Made by a program: the position numbers and the translations under genes. This document shows positions 5,711-13,798 of a stretch of DNA of 41,252 nt, piece after piece. The notes beneath the pieces were generated by a model, which worked only from the letters and a program-made list of their open reading frames with translations, did no database searches and had not been told where the DNA came from. The stretch lies in NCBI GenBank assembly GCA_021405325.1, contig QWII01000092.1, positions 1 through 41,252 on the forward strand. The letters are read 5' to 3'. How positions within the stretch are numbered: the stretch's first letter is position 1; each line of letters begins with the position of its first letter. This stretch comes from Caldilinea sp. CFX5. Its GTDB lineage: Bacteria; Chloroflexota; Anaerolineae; Caldilineales; Caldilineaceae.

Positions 5711-8542
5711 TTACTCACGTTGCCCCATCCGCAAAATCTGAAAAATATCCCGCCGCGTCGCCTGATAGAGAATCACCGCCTGCGAAAAGACCAACACGAC
5801 CAAAAACGCCGCCGTCAACCAACTGATCTTGCCCCAGGCGATGTGGCGGACAAAGGGCGGCAGGGCAAAGGCCGGATCGCCGCTGACGCGGAAGAACGGA
5901 ACAAAGAGATAGGAGGTGAGAATGCCCAGCGCCACGCCGCCCAGGATGCCATAGAGAATCACCCCGGCATATTCCAGGCTGACCATGCTCAAGACCTGGC
6001 GGGTTTTGATGCCGATGGCGCGCAACACGCTGATCTGCTGTAACCGCCCCTGTAACGAGGCGTAGGTGTAGACCAGCAGCCCCAAACAGGCCAGCAGCGC
6101 CGTCGCCAAAAAGCCGACCGATAGCACGCCAAAGAGACCAATGCGCTCGACCCGCTCCTCGTCCAGCGTGATCAACGCCCGCGCATCCTCCTGGCGGATT
6201 GGGTAGACGCCCAGCCCCAACACCGCTTCCTCAATCGTCGCCGGATCGATGGCAGGGTCGGTTTTCATCCAGATTTGGTGAAAGGTCTCATGACCGACCT
6301 GGGTGAAGAGGTTGTCCAGGTTGCCGATGATCACCTCCTGGTCCGCCGGATAGACCGTCGGGAAGTAGTCATAGACGCCGACGATCAGAAAATTCACATC
6401 GTAGTGCGTATAGTCCACCTGCACCTTCATGGCGAGTTGTTGCCCTTCAACCAGCCGCGCCTGTTGTAAAAAGCGGCGCGAGACCAAGACGCCGTTGGGA
6501 TACATGCCCAGCCGGTTCATCAATTCGCCCAAAGGCGCTTGGGTAAAATCAGCGCGATAGTAAAGAACCTGCGGCAGCGCCAGCCGGTCGATGCCCAGAA
6601 AGATTGGATCTTTGCCCAGCGAGAATTTACCATCGGCTTCAAAACTGCCAACCCGCGCGGCCTCTGTCACACCTGGTATCGCCAGATAGTCGCTCATGGG
6701 GAGCAGCCAGGCGTTGACCACCTCCGGGTTGATCGCCGGGTTAAATTCGGAGGGGCCGCCCATCGCCGGCGGCGGCATCCCCTGTTCAAACTTGTAATCG
6801 GCCCCCACTTTGTAGCGAATGCGCTCGACCAGCCACTCATTCAAACTGAGCGCCATCGACGAGTAAAACGCGCCCAGGCTCAGACAGACCATTACCAGAC
6901 AGAGCGAACTGCTGTAATGGCCGCCCTGACGGTAGAGCCGACGTAGCGCCATGTAGGCCGGGAAGGATTTCAGCCGTCCACCCCACTGGTCGAGCGGGCG
7001 CATGATCAACGGGAAAAGGTGGGTGAGGAGCAGCGCGCCGGTCAACACAAAGAGCGACGGTGTGAGCAACAGCAACGGATCGCGGAAGGGATCGCCCGTC
7101 GGCTCCCAGCCGATGATGCCGAGCGTGCCGCGCTGGCTCAGTTGTTGATAGGCATAGAAGGTGACCACCACCAACAGCCCATCGACCACCAACTTGACCA
7201 ACCCCGACGGCACCCGCGGGCGCGACCGTTCGCGCAGATGCAGCACAATCCCGGCCCGCGCCGCCGCCAGCGTCGGAACCAGCCGCGCCAGCAGCAAGAT
7301 CAACAGCGCCCCGCCGAGCAGTTGCCAATCCACCTCCCAGAGCGTGGCCGGGAACTCAGTGCGGCGGGCAAAGACGAGAAAGTTGGAGGCCAGCCCCATC
7401 ACCCGCGCCATGCCATAGCTCAACCCCAGCCCCAGCGGCGCACCCACCACCAGCAAGAGCAGCGTTTCGACCACCGCCAGCCCCATCAAAAAGCGCCGAC
7501 TAGCCCCGCGACTGGCGAGAATGGCCGCCTCCTCTCGCTGAAACTGGGCGGTGACGCTGGAGAGCAGCCACATAAAGAAAAAGAGCAACCCTAGCGCCGG
7601 CAAACTAAAGCCGACCAGCAGCGCCGAAAGACTGGCCTGGCGTTGCAGATAGCGTTTGAGCGGCGCTTCGGGCGAGACATCCAGCCGCACGCCGGGAAAA
7701 CGCCGGTCGGCCAGGCTGGGGGCTAGTTCCAATCCGCCCGCTGCGGCATCAGCGCGCGCCAGGGTCAAACCGGCGTCGTCGGGGACGATGTACCAGGCGG
7801 TAAAGCCGGTCTTCTGCGGGAAGTTGGGCTGCACCGCCCGTTTGTAATCCGCTTCACTCACCAGAAAGACGGTGCGCCAGAGGACGGTCGTGCCGCTCCA
7901 ATAAAAGTCATCCAGGTTGGCCTCGCGCCAGATACCGGCAATGGTGATGGGGATTTTGCTGCCGTTGCGCAGGCTGACCATGTCATAATTTTCGCCCACC
8001 TGCAAGCCCAGTTCACGACTCAGTTCGGCGTAGACCCACGTCGCCACCCGTTCCCCACTGGGTTGGCCAAAGGGTGCGCCCTCGACAATCGTAATGTGGT
8101 TGCCAATATCGGTCACCACCGAGAGCGAGAGATCCTTTTCAATGATGCCCTTTTCGGTTTCCGGGTAACGGGTGTCGCCGGGGAGTGGTTGCAGGGTCAG
8201 GCCGGGGCTGCCGACATAGGTGGCGGTCTGCTTGACCGGCAAGCCCATACGCCCGACGATCAATTCGCGAAATTCGTCACCCAGCGTGTGCGCATCTTCG
8301 AGCGACAGGGCCGCGCCCTCTTTGGCGACATAATAGAGGCGCGTGGTCAGTGGCGGGCGGCGAAACGATTTGCCCAGCGCCACTAACTCCTCGCGCAAGA
8401 GCAGATAGCTGACCCCTTGGGAAAAGATGGGAATACTGGCAACCAGGCCCACCGCCAATACTACACTGAGGAGGGAAAGCAACGTCAACCCCAGGCGGCT
8501 GCGCAAGCGGCGGAGGGCCAGGGTAAAGATGCGTCTGTTCAT
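5711..8542 (-). CDS. FtsX/MacB-type ABC transporter permease
   Basis: A 943-residue membrane protein. One hydrophobic helix lies near the N-terminus (LTLLSLLSVVLAVGLVA), followed by a large extracytoplasmic MacB-PCD-like domain, a first FtsX block of helices (ALLVGFSLPALGLLFFFMWL onward), a second extracytoplasmic domain and a final FtsX block near the C-terminus. This duplicated arrangement is that of large permeases of the MacB/LolCDE superfamily, which extract lipids or lipoproteins or export peptides and drugs by mechanotransmission. Its ATG overlaps the stop of the upstream fusion protein gene by 4 bases (ATGA). The cognate ATPase is probably at 1275-3071. The substrate is unknown. Confidence 0.85.
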   Translation of the reverse strand: MNRRIFTLALRRLRSRLGLTLLSLLSVVLAVGLVASIPIFSQGVSYLLLREELVALGKSFRRPPLTTRLYYVAKEGAALSLEDAHTLGDEFRELIVGRMGLPVKQTATYVGSPGLTLQPLPGDTRYPETEKGIIEKDLSLSVVTDIGNHITIVEGAPFGQPSGERVATWVYAELSRELGLQVGENYDMVSLRNGSKIPITIAGIWREANLDDFYWSGTTVLWRTVFLVSEADYKRAVQPNFPQKTGFTAWYIVPDDAGLTLARADAAAGGLELAPSLADRRFPGVRLDVSPEAPLKRYLQRQASLSALLVGFSLPALGLLFFFMWLLSSVTAQFQREEAAILASRGASRRFLMGLAVVETLLLLVVGAPLGLGLSYGMARVMGLASNFLVFARRTEFPATLWEVDWQLLGGALLILLLARLVPTLAAARAGIVLHLRERSRPRVPSGLVKLVVDGLLVVVTFYAYQQLSQRGTLGIIGWEPTGDPFRDPLLLLTPSLFVLTGALLLTHLFPLIMRPLDQWGGRLKSFPAYMALRRLYRQGGHYSSSLCLVMVCLSLGAFYSSMALSLNEWLVERIRYKVGADYKFEQGMPPPAMGGPSEFNPAINPEVVNAWLLPMSDYLAIPGVTEAARVGSFEADGKFSLGKDPIFLGIDRLALPQVLYYRADFTQAPLGELMNRLGMYPNGVLVSRRFLQQARLVEGQQLAMKVQVDYTHYDVNFLIVGVYDYFPTVYPADQEVIIGNLDNLFTQVGHETFHQIWMKTDPAIDPATIEEAVLGLGVYPIRQEDARALITLDEERVERIGLFGVLSVGFLATALLACLGLLVYTYASLQGRLQQISVLRAIGIKTRQVLSMVSLEYAGVILYGILGGVALGILTSYLFVPFFRVSGDPAFALPPFVRHIAWGKISWLTAAFLVVLVFSQAVILYQATRRDIFQILRMGQRE

Positions 8543-9738
8543 GACCCAATCACCACAGCACCCTCTGGCAACCCTTCTAACACTTCAACCTGCCCGTCGG
8601 CCTCTAAGCCGGTTTTGATGTCGATCCGTTTCTCACGGTCGCCATCCTGGACGATGACAAAGGTGCGTCCGGCAAAACGACGCACGGCGGCATCGGGCAA
8701 CACCAGCGTATCGGTGTGAATGGCAAGCCGGATGCGCACTTGGACAAAATCGCCAATCTTCAGCGGCGGATGATCGTCGGCAATGGTCATTTGCAGCGCA
8801 TCTTGAAAGCCCGGCTGCTGGCCCACGCCGCTACTAAGTGACGGCAACGCACTCACCGTCCCGCCAAAGGGTTTGTCACGCGCCAGGTAGTGGGTGATTG
8901 TTACCGGCTGACCGACCTGTAATTCGGCGATACGGGGTGTATCTTTGGAGGCGACAATGAGCAACGGCTCTGTCTGCGCCACCACTAGCAGCGGGGTATA
9001 GGCCGGAATGGCGGTGTGGGGTTGCGGTCGCGGGCCAGTGCTGCGAATATCTTCCAAGCCGATGCCGACCGCAATCACGGCCCCGGCAAAGGGTGCGCGC
9101 AACCGGCGATCTTCGATCTGCCGTTCTAACGCCTCGACGGTCAACTGGGCTTTGGTGACGGTGCGTTCCAGCGTTGGATCGACATTGGCCTCGATCTCGG
9201 CCACCGCCAATTGCGCCAGTTGCACCTCCAGTTCTTGCAGTTGGATGGCCGTCGCGTCATTGTCTTTGCGTGCTGCTGCTAGAAGCAATTCTGCTTTGCG
9301 CACCTCCAATTCGGCGCGTTGTAGGGCAAAGTTTTGTTGGCGTTCGTGGCTGGCTTGGTTGTCTTGTGCCTGTTCGAGCGCGACTTGCGCTTGCTCTAAT
9401 GCCTCGGTCAGGTCGGGCATTTCCAGGTCGGCGAGTAGATCGCCGGTCGCCACAGTGTCCCCTTCCAACTTGTAGATCGCCCCCAGCGCGCCCTCTGTGC
9501 GAAAACTGAGCGGCTCCCACACCAGCGGCGCGACTTCGCCGTTAAATTCAATCTCATCCAGCAAGGTGGCGCGCTGCACTGTAAAAGTGGTCTGGACAGC
9601 CACCGTTGGCGTCGGCCAGGGGGTTGGCGTCGGCAGCGTGCGCACGGGCGAGAGGCAGGCCGCGAGGACAAGCGTGACAATCATCAACCCAAAGAGTATT
9701 TTGATAGAACGGGACATTGAACAGCTTTGATCAGCCAT
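8539..9738 (-). CDS. Membrane-fusion (HlyD/MacA-like) lipoprotein
   Basis: About 399 residues. The N-terminus is a lipoprotein signal (ILFGLMIVTLVLAAC) followed by a Pro/Thr-rich tether, a short lipoyl-like half (LEGDTVATGDLLADLEMPDL), a long alpha-helical hairpin rich in Gln, Ala and Glu, the second lipoyl half (RAPFAGAVIAVGIG) and beta-barrel domains. This is the periplasmic adaptor architecture; here it probably works with the FtsX-type permease encoded directly downstream with a 4-base overlap. I chose the start at 9738 because AAGGAAG lies 11 bases upstream; the ATG at 9717 is also possible and a longer reading from 9807 runs into the repeat at 9765-9822. In an envelope without a classical outer membrane the partner beyond it is unclear. 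Confidence 0.82.
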   Translation of the reverse strand: MADQSCSMSRSIKILFGLMIVTLVLAACLSPVRTLPTPTPWPTPTVAVQTTFTVQRATLLDEIEFNGEVAPLVWEPLSFRTEGALGAIYKLEGDTVATGDLLADLEMPDLTEALEQAQVALEQAQDNQASHERQQNFALQRAELEVRKAELLLAAARKDNDATAIQLQELEVQLAQLAVAEIEANVDPTLERTVTKAQLTVEALERQIEDRRLRAPFAGAVIAVGIGLEDIRSTGPRPQPHTAIPAYTPLLVVAQTEPLLIVASKDTPRIAELQVGQPVTITHYLARDKPFGGTVSALPSLSSGVGQQPGFQDALQMTIADDHPPLKIGDFVQVRIRLAIHTDTLVLPDAAVRRFAGRTFVIVQDGDREKRIDIKTGLEADGQVEVLEGLPEGAVVIGS

Positions 9739-9764
9739 GGAACGGGCAACTTCCTTATTGTATT

Positions 9765-9822
9765 GGAGATTGAGAGACTGAGAGACTGAGAGATTGGCGC
9801 CGGACAAAATCTCTCAGTCTCT
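9765..9822. repeat. GAGACTGA octamer tandem repeat with pyrimidine counterpart
   Basis: A purine-rich tandem of period 8 (GAGACTGA repeated) is followed by a complementary pyrimidine run (AATCTCTCAGTCTCT), giving a potential stem-loop. It lies between the stop of the FAH-family gene and the start of the fusion protein, and could end transcription of the former. Related octamer tracts occur at 22131, 24104, 38461, 39165 and 40204. Confidence 0.7.
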
Positions 9823-9831
9823 AACACCCTA

Positions 9832-10761
9832 CTACTCCTCTAACCGCTCAACTGAATTTTCCAACACTCCCAACGCTTCGATTTCGCCACGAATGTGGTC
9901 GCCGGGGTTGAGACGGAGCTTTTTGGTATGACCAACGCCCGCCGGGGTGCCGGTGCTGATAATATCACCGGGGTGCAAGGTGACAAATTGGGAAATAAAG
10001 GCGATGGCTTCTGCCGGCGAGAAGATCATCTGGCCGGTGTTGGCATCCTGTTGTAGCTGCCCATTATACCACAGTTGCATCCGCAGATTATCGGGGTGCG
10101 CCACCTCATCAGCCGTTGTCAGCCAAGGCCCCATCGGGCCAAAGGTGTCGAGCCACTTGCCCACCAGCCAATCAAAGAACCAGTCGCCCTCTTGCAGGGG
10201 CAGATCTTTGCGGAAGGTCAATTCACGGGCGGAGATGTCATTAAAGATGGTGTAGCCTCCAATATGATCGACCGCCTGCGCCGCCGTCAAGTTGCGCCCC
10301 GTTTTGCCGATGACCACTGCCAGTTCCAACTCCCAGTCGGCAAAACCGGTGGAGGCCGGTACGCGGATCGCATCGCCCGTGCCGATCACGGAAGTACAGG
10401 GTTTGCTGAAAAAGCGCGGGATCATCTTGGCCTTGCCAGCAAATTTCCCGCCCCCTTCCTCAATATGTGAGGCATAGTTGCCGGCCAGACAGAGCAACTT
10501 GCCGGGGCAAGGTATGGGCGCACAAAGTTTGACCTGCGCCAGCGGTTGCGCCCCTTCCCCGCGCGCCTGCGCCCAAGTGACAGCGGCGTTAGCTGCTTCC
10601 AGCGCGCGTGGCCCACCCGCCAACAAGGCTAACACTGACGCCGCTTGGGCGGGATCGCCTTTGCCGCTGGCTTGCAGTGCCGTGGCGAGATCAACTACTT
10701 GATCACCCACTACCGCGCCGACACGCTGCTGTTGATTATGAAGATAGGTTGCTAATTTCAT
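9832..10761 (-). CDS. Fumarylacetoacetate hydrolase (FAH) family protein
   Basis: A 309-residue protein with the C-terminal FAH catalytic domain: LCLAGNYASHIEE, the metal-binding DWELELAVVIGK, GYTIFNDISAREL and ISTGTPAGVGHTKK, preceded by a small N-terminal domain (about 1-75). Members act on 2,4-diketo or acylpyruvate-type acids (hydrolysis, decarboxylation or isomerisation) with Mg2+ or Mn2+. AGGAGG lies 11 bases before the ATG. It is the last gene of a four-gene operon with two amidohydrolases and a small unknown protein, 7 bases after its neighbour. This suggests a ring-opening or hydroxy-acid degradation route, but no substrate can be named. Confidence 0.87.
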   Translation of the reverse strand: MKLATYLHNQQQRVGAVVGDQVVDLATALQASGKGDPAQAASVLALLAGGPRALEAANAAVTWAQARGEGAQPLAQVKLCAPIPCPGKLLCLAGNYASHIEEGGGKFAGKAKMIPRFFSKPCTSVIGTGDAIRVPASTGFADWELELAVVIGKTGRNLTAAQAVDHIGGYTIFNDISARELTFRKDLPLQEGDWFFDWLVGKWLDTFGPMGPWLTTADEVAHPDNLRMQLWYNGQLQQDANTGQMIFSPAEAIAFISQFVTLHPGDIISTGTPAGVGHTKKLRLNPGDHIRGEIEALGVLENSVERLEE

Positions 10762-10768
10762 CGTCTCA

Positions 10769-11149
10769 TCATCCTCCTTTGGCTCGTAATGCTGCTATTT
10801 CCTCATCACTCAGTTTTTCGTTCGTAATCACTTGCGTCGGTTCGATCAACGCCACTGGTAAAGCGCGGTTGATCAACCATTCTTGGCCCGGCCCCATTGT
10901 CGTTTGGGGATGGGGCAAAACATCAGCGGGGTTAACTGTTTCAGCGATGCGATACAAAAAGCCCGGCGCTTGCCCCGTATGTTTGATCACTCGCTCACCC
11001 TGGTCGTTCACATCTTGAGCGACGATGGTTGGTTTGTGGGAAAAGACGCGCGCCAGATCCCGATCCTGCGTGATCGTGCTGCCGGGCAGCAAAACAGTAA
11101 GCTCTAGTGGTGAGCCGTGATACCACGGTCGGGCATAATCCCATTCCAT
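10769..11149 (-). CDS. Uncharacterised 126-aa protein in amidohydrolase operon
   Basis: I do not recognise this family with confidence. The N-terminus YARPWYHGSPLELTVLLPGS, followed by ITQDRDLARVFSHKP, has the YHG-x-n-L-x-x-G-(S/T) look of small ADP-ribosyltransferase-fold or RNA 2'-phosphotransferase-like proteins, where a substrate or protein is embraced by a short barrel. This is a visual analogy only. No signal peptide or membrane helix is seen. AGGAGGG precedes the ATG by 7 bases. It is 4 bases downstream of an amidohydrolase and 7 bases upstream of the FAH gene, so it is co-transcribed with catabolic enzymes. Confidence 0.7.
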   Translation of the reverse strand: MEWDYARPWYHGSPLELTVLLPGSTITQDRDLARVFSHKPTIVAQDVNDQGERVIKHTGQAPGFLYRIAETVNPADVLPHPQTTMGPGQEWLINRALPVALIEPTQVITNEKLSDEEIAALRAKGG

Positions 11150-11153
11150 CCAT

Positions 11154-12326
11154 CTACCCTCCTGCTACAAGCTGCCCGCCCCGCACCGTCAGGATCGGTT
11201 CCCAACAACCGCCGGGGCGCTCTATCCCGTTGACATCGCGCAAGGGCAAGGCGGTAGGATTCCAGCGCAGCGCGGCCAGGTCGGCGCAGGAACCGGGGGC
11301 CAGTGTGCCGATCTCGCCGGCCAGACCGAGTACCTGCGCCGGTCGGCTGGTGACACGGGCAAAAGCGTCGCTTTCACTCATGCCGATGGCGAGAAATTTG
11401 GAGAGCGTGCGCGCCAGATCGTGTTGCGGCACGGAACCGATATGGCGCGCATATTGGTCGGTAGAGATGGTGTCGGGTAGAAACCCCTGGGCCAGCGCCG
11501 CTTCCGCCACAGCAAAGCTAAAGGATTGCATCCCATGTCCTACATCAAAGCGGACGCCGCGTGCCTGCGCGGCCCACACTTCGTCGCGCACCACCCCGTC
11601 CTGCACCAGCGCATCGCGACCGTCGGCAAAGTCATTCAAACAGTAGGTCAAGACATCACCTGGTCGCAGCCATGCCAACTGTTCGACCAATGTTAGGTCG
11701 GGCGCACGGCGGCTGCCAAAGAGCAAGGGGCGTTGGGTCGCTTCGGCGACGGCCAACGCCCGTTCCATTAGGCGACGTGGATCGGTCTCGCCACAAGCCG
11801 CCGGGCTGATGTTCAGGGCGACGCCCCAGATCAATGCACCGCCCGCGGCAACGGCATCCACACAGGCGGCCACATCAGCGTCATTCAAGTCCGCCAGGCA
11901 AGGACCGGCCATCGCTTCCCCACGCGCCGAGAGATTGATGGCGAGACGAACACGCGTGTGCGAGCCATCAATAGTCGTGGCGCGATAGGCGGGCCAGTTG
12001 CTCGCCCCGGCATCTCCTTGCGAGAGGACGGTCGTGACCCCGCGCGGCAGCAGATGCAGATCCGGTGCAATGCCAAATTTAGAACCGGATACCGCCGGGT
12101 GGGCATGGAGATCGATCAAGCCCGGCAAGAGCAGCGCATCCGGCAGATCGATGGTTTGGCGGGCCGGGGGGTTAACCTGCGGACCGGCGGCCACGATCCG
12201 ATCCCCTTGAACGGCGACCGCGCCCGGCCCATCCAGCCCGGTGGCGGCACAGAAGACGCGCCCGGCCCGCAGCAGGAGATCGACAGGGGGTTGCTGGTTG
12301 GTTGGTTGGTTCGTTGGTTGGCTCAT
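11154..12326 (-). CDS. Amidohydrolase (dihydroorotase/D-aminoacylase-like)
   Basis: A 390-residue metal-dependent hydrolase of the amidohydrolase superfamily. The N-terminal composite beta-sandwich (VDLLLRAGRVFCAATG) leads to LPGLIDLHAHP, the HxH metal site on strand 1; GHGMQSF and STDQYARHIG are later candidate ligand strands; the C-terminus (LGLAGEIGTLAPGSCADLAA) is the usual end of the family. The ATG at 12326 overlaps the stop of the preceding amidohydrolase by 4 bases (ATGA), so they are translationally coupled; a longer reading from 12464 only shadows that gene. The first codons are built from a CCAA-type tetranucleotide tract, encoding QPTNQPTNQ. The substrate is unknown. Confidence 0.85.
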   Translation of the reverse strand: MSQPTNQPTNQQPPVDLLLRAGRVFCAATGLDGPGAVAVQGDRIVAAGPQVNPPARQTIDLPDALLLPGLIDLHAHPAVSGSKFGIAPDLHLLPRGVTTVLSQGDAGASNWPAYRATTIDGSHTRVRLAINLSARGEAMAGPCLADLNDADVAACVDAVAAGGALIWGVALNISPAACGETDPRRLMERALAVAEATQRPLLFGSRRAPDLTLVEQLAWLRPGDVLTYCLNDFADGRDALVQDGVVRDEVWAAQARGVRFDVGHGMQSFSFAVAEAALAQGFLPDTISTDQYARHIGSVPQHDLARTLSKFLAIGMSESDAFARVTSRPAQVLGLAGEIGTLAPGSCADLAALRWNPTALPLRDVNGIERPGGCWEPILTVRGGQLVAGG

Positions 12327-13585
12327 GATATCCGTTGCCCCGCTTGGAAAACGGCGATCACTTGGCTGACCGCCCCAATGTCGCGCGTCGGATCGCCGGC
12401 AAAGGCGACGAGATCGGCCACCTTGCCCGGTTGGATCGTACCCAGTTCGTCGGCCAGCCCACACGCTTCCGCCGAGATACGGGTGGCAGAGAGGAGCGCC
12501 TCCGCCGGCGTAAAACCGGCCTGCACCAGCAGTTGCAGATCATAGTCCAGATGTCCAAAGGCCAGACTGCCGACGCCCGAATCGGTGCCGGGGACAATGC
12601 GGTGGCGCAGGTTATATTCCAGCATCTGGCGCATGACGACCAGACGGGTTTCGGCGCGGGCTTCCAGCGCCTGGAGGATTTGTTCCCCTTGCGCGGATAG
12701 CTGGCCGGCGTCGCGGGCCTGCCGCAATTCGACAATACGCGGGTAGTTCGTCCACGCCTGCAAGGTTGGGCTGATCCAGATGCCCGACTCGGCCATCATT
12801 TCGGCCAATTTGGGGTCAAAGCGTAGTTGGTCGTCAGGATCGAGAAACTCGGCATGTTCCATCAGGTCGATGCCCGCTTCCACGGCCCGCACCATCGACT
12901 CCTTGGCGCGACAGTGGGCCGCCGTGAGCCGATGAAAGTGATGGGCCTCATGCACCGCGGCGTGTAATTCAGCCACCGAATAGCTGGCGCGACCGGGGAT
13001 GGTGCCAGCCGTGCCGCCGCCCGACGCCATGATCTTGATATAGTCCGCCCCTTCATGCACCAGCCGCCGCACCGACTTGCGGATCTCATCCTCACCGTCG
13101 GCCACCTCGTTGCAAAAGTGGAAATGACCGCCCGTGCAGGTGATGGGCCGTCCGCTGACCTGCATCCGTGGGCCGGGGATGTAACCGCGCTGCACCCCTT
13201 CCTTGAGGACAAAGCCAACCTTGTTGCGGGCGCCATGTTCGCGGATGGTGGTGATGCCGGCAGCCAGATGTTTGCGCAGATTCATCGCGCCGATCAACGC
13301 CATCATCTCGTCGCTTTCGCTGAACATGGCGGCGTAGGGGCGACCGTCGCCGGCCAGGCTCAGGTGGGTGTGGCTGTCGATTAGGCCGGGGGCGAGACAG
13401 ACGTCGCCCAGGTCGATCACCGGGCTATCGGGTGGCGCTTGCCGGCGAATCGCCGCCGCCGGGCCGACGGCGCGAATCCGGCCATCGGTGATCCAGACGG
13501 CTTGATCTGCTTGGGTCGCGCCGTTGCTGCCGTCAAAGAGGAGGGCAGCGCGGATGAGTAATGAGGTTGTGGTTGGCGTAGTCAT
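12323..13585 (-). CDS. Amidohydrolase (imidazolonepropionase/prolidase-like)
   Basis: A 420-residue amidohydrolase. The N-terminal sandwich is followed by LAPGLIDSHTHLSLAG with the HxH metal ligands, a central ADYIKIMASGGG that carries the candidate bridging lysine, TAAHCRAKE and LMEHAEF with metal-binding histidines, and VPGTDSGVG with the catalytic aspartate. All key residues of the binuclear subtype seem present. Related enzymes cleave dipeptides with C-terminal Arg/Lys/Pro or cyclic amides. GGAGG lies 5 bases before the ATG at 13585; the ATG four codons upstream is less well placed. It is the first gene of the four-gene operon ending at 9832. Confidence 0.88.
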   Translation of the reverse strand: MTTPTTTSLLIRAALLFDGSNGATQADQAVWITDGRIRAVGPAAAIRRQAPPDSPVIDLGDVCLAPGLIDSHTHLSLAGDGRPYAAMFSESDEMMALIGAMNLRKHLAAGITTIREHGARNKVGFVLKEGVQRGYIPGPRMQVSGRPITCTGGHFHFCNEVADGEDEIRKSVRRLVHEGADYIKIMASGGGTAGTIPGRASYSVAELHAAVHEAHHFHRLTAAHCRAKESMVRAVEAGIDLMEHAEFLDPDDQLRFDPKLAEMMAESGIWISPTLQAWTNYPRIVELRQARDAGQLSAQGEQILQALEARAETRLVVMRQMLEYNLRHRIVPGTDSGVGSLAFGHLDYDLQLLVQAGFTPAEALLSATRISAEACGLADELGTIQPGKVADLVAFAGDPTRDIGAVSQVIAVFQAGQRIS

Positions 13586-13604
13586 GGTAGCCTCCAAGAA
13601 ACTA

Positions 13605-13739
13605 CAACGAATTGGGAAAACAACGAATTGGCATTGATGGGCAATTCGTTGTGGTGTTGCGTCAGCATATCACCGCGAATCATTGGATTAGCGAATCTTT
13701 CCGTAGCCCATTCGCTAATCCGATGATTCGCGGTAATAT
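13605..13739. repeat. GATTCGCGGT inverted repeat, copy 1
   Basis: Arms 13667-13696 and 13710-13739 pair over 30 bases with two mismatches around a 13-base loop. The same element is at 15145-15221, on the other side of the amidohydrolase gene 13799-15085. Just before it, CAACGAATTG occurs twice (13605-13614, 13621-13630) and inverted once (13642-13651). The gap 13586-13798 holds nothing else I can recognise. Confidence 0.85.
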
Positions 13740-13798
13740 GGGCAAAGAACCGTACGCTATCCGGCAAGCGAGTCAACGGATCGCGTCTATCTAACCTG

